DNA of 33,274 bases, from the NCBI GenBank assembly GCA_910586735.1, contig CAJUJW010000027.1:1-33274 (forward strand), in the 5' to 3' direction. The translations under genes and the position numbers were made by a program. Position 1 is the first letter of the stretch; every line of letters begins with the position of its first letter. Shown piece after piece: positions 32,030-33,274 of this stretch. The stretch comes from an uncultured Oscillibacter sp. (lineage in GTDB: Bacteria > Bacillota > Clostridia > Oscillospirales > Oscillospiraceae). The notes under the pieces were generated by a model, which saw nothing but the letters and a program-made list of their open reading frames with translations, did no database searches and had not been told where the DNA came from.

Positions 32030-33226
32030 GTGCTTATCGCTCTGGCCGCCCTGCTCTACGGGGGCGGCTATATTGCTCAGTTCCTCTACAACTATGACAT
32101 GTGGCAGGCAGGCGGCGGAACCTTTGGCACCGCGCCCGAGATTCCCGATTCCAGCATCATCGCCTGTATTGCCGCTGTGTTTCGCTGGCCTTATGGCCTG
32201 TATGGTGTGGGCGGCTGTGTGGCTGCTCTGGGCGCTCTGATTTTCATGGTCATGCGAATGGGTTACAGCGAAACCGGCGAGTACGACCGAGAGAGGAACC
32301 TGATATATTCAACGAAAGGCACCTATGGTACGGCGGGCTTCATGTCCAAAAAGGAGCTGAAAGGTGTGTTGGACCTGGTGCCTAACATCCGAAAGCACCA
32401 CGGCATTATCCTTGGAGAGATAGATGGTGATATAATCTGCGTCCCTGAAAAGACACGATTTAATGGCAATCTGGCGGTGTACGGTGCAAGCGGCTCTAAG
32501 AAAACCAGGGCTTTCTGTGTCAATATGATTCTGCAAAGCGCCGCCCGGAAATCCTCCCTGGTTATTTGTGATCCAAAGAGCGAGCTCTATGAAAAGACCA
32601 GCGCCTACCTCCGAGACCAAGGCTACACTGTGAAGGTTTTCAATCTAGTGACGCCTGCGGCTTCTGACTCATGGAACTGTCTTTCAGAAATTGAGGGTCA
32701 GGAGCTGATGGCCCAACTCATCTGCGATGTCATCATCAAAAATACAGGAAGCGATCGAGGCGACCACTTTTGGGACAACGCCGAATTAAATCTGTTGAAG
32801 GCGCTGGTACTCTATGTGGAGCGTAGCTATCCTCTGGAAAAGCGTAATATTGGAGAGGTCTACCAGCTTCTTGCCATGAGCAGTGAAAAGGAGCTGAACG
32901 CCTTGTTCGATGTACTCCCCGTCACACACCCTGCCAAAGCCCCTTTCAGCATTTTCAAGCAATCCTCAGAGAGTGTCCGGGGTGGCGTGATTATCGGTTT
33001 GGGTTCCCGACTCCAGGTATTCCAAAACCAGGACATTCGCAACATCACCGGCCACGATGAGATAGATCTGGAGCTGCCGGGTAAACAGCCCTGTGCCTAT
33101 TACTGCATTACCAGCGACCAGGACAGCACTTTTGATTTCCTGTCTTCGCTGTTTTTGTCGTTTGTCTTCATCAAGCTAGATAGTGTCGTCAATGTTTTTG
33201 TCGTTTGTCTTCATCAAGCTAGATAG
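32030..33226 (+). pseudogene. VirD4/TraG-type coupling protein, damaged at both ends
   Basis: VirD4 proteins link the relaxase-DNA complex to the transfer channel. Two N-terminal membrane segments (YGGGYIAQFLYN area and LYGVGGCVAALGALIFMVM), the YSTKGTYGTAGFMSKKEL region, a P-loop NLAVYGASGSKKTRAF and SLVICDPKSELYEKT are visible. The frame then breaks after SLFLSFVFIKL, where the family continues with ~200 more residues including Walker B. The 3' end contains a 43-bp tandem duplication. At the 5' end the frame should open near 31994 with SRKQIIKIS, 9 bases after AGAGGAG, but that codon is ATC, not ATG; the first usable codon is GTG 32030, inside the first membrane segment. Confidence 0.75.
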
Positions 33227-33236
33227 TGTCGTCAAT
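33151..33236 (+). repeat. Perfect 43-bp tandem duplication at the end of virD4
   Basis: Bases 33151-33193 and 33194-33236 are identical. The first ~27 bases of the unit are virD4 coding sequence (LFLSFVFIK); the last ~16 (AGATAGTGTCGTCAAT) are not. Because 43 is not a multiple of 3 the frame changes in the second copy. Confidence 0.95.
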
Positions 33237-33274
33237 AAACAAGGAGCCAAATAGCAATACAGCGGATTTGGACG

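Larger units (their letters stand above)
22023..33274 (+). mobile_element. Integrated conjugative element, left part (right end outside window)
   Basis: From the spoIVB break onward the sequence has lower GC, different codon use and a run of genes typical of Clostridia conjugative elements: a replication/regulatory protein, a sigma-like remnant, VirB2-like, VirB6-like, VirB4, DUF5697, DUF6100 and VirD4, all on the plus strand. No relaxase or integrase is in the window, so those modules must lie further right if present. Several genes are broken. The crossover point lies at or within a few bases of 22020-22025; a site-specific serine recombinase is the likely agent but is not seen here. Confidence 0.85.

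Overview
The window looks like the chromosome of a GC-rich, spore-forming, anaerobic Clostridia species, probably of the Oscillospiraceae (Flavonifractor/Oscillibacter type). This is an inference from three things: a Firmicutes-style division and cell-wall (dcw) cluster, a sporulation protease gene (spoIVB) directly after ftsZ, and a TM1266-type regulator linked to iron-only hydrogenases. MurE carries the DNPR motif, which points to meso-diaminopimelate peptidoglycan. No rRNA, tRNA or CRISPR array was recognised.

Bases 1-7240 hold housekeeping genes, all on the plus strand: the 3' part of thrC, a GNAT acetyltransferase, alr, a TM1266-family regulator behind a promoter and a leader with a terminator/antiterminator pair, a three-gene NMT1/SsuA-type ABC importer, then rsmD, coaD and a coiled-coil protein. 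Bases 7241-20863 are the dcw cluster: mraZ, rsmH, an ftsL-like gene, a PASTA penicillin-binding protein, murE, mraY, ftsW/spoVE, murG, murA, ftsQ/divIB and ftsZ. murF, murD, murC and ftsA are absent from this run. A strong promoter and three spaced GTGG repeats before mraZ look like MraZ autoregulation. ftsZ has its own promoter.

Bases 21090-22025 encode SpoIVB, which stops immediately after the GAVTHV motif. The full catalytic triad is present but the last ~30 family residues are gone. From 22023 to the window end the DNA has visibly lower GC and belongs to an integrated conjugative element: a replication/regulatory protein, a sigma-like gene remnant, VirB2-like, VirB6-like, a repeat-bearing membrane protein, VirB4, DUF5697, DUF6100, an unknown protein and VirD4. 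The element interrupts spoIVB, and its recombinase and right end lie outside the window.

The most interesting reading is that at least five element genes are broken: two apparent internal deletions, two single-base frameshifts, and a VirD4 gene with no start codon, a truncated 3' end and a 43-bp tandem duplication. No host gene shows such damage except spoIVB itself. A decaying mobile element inside a sporulation gene resembles the skin element in sigK. If its recombinase still works, this could be a conjugative-element-derived sporulation intervening sequence. If not, the strain is probably blocked in late sporulation. The window cannot decide between these.
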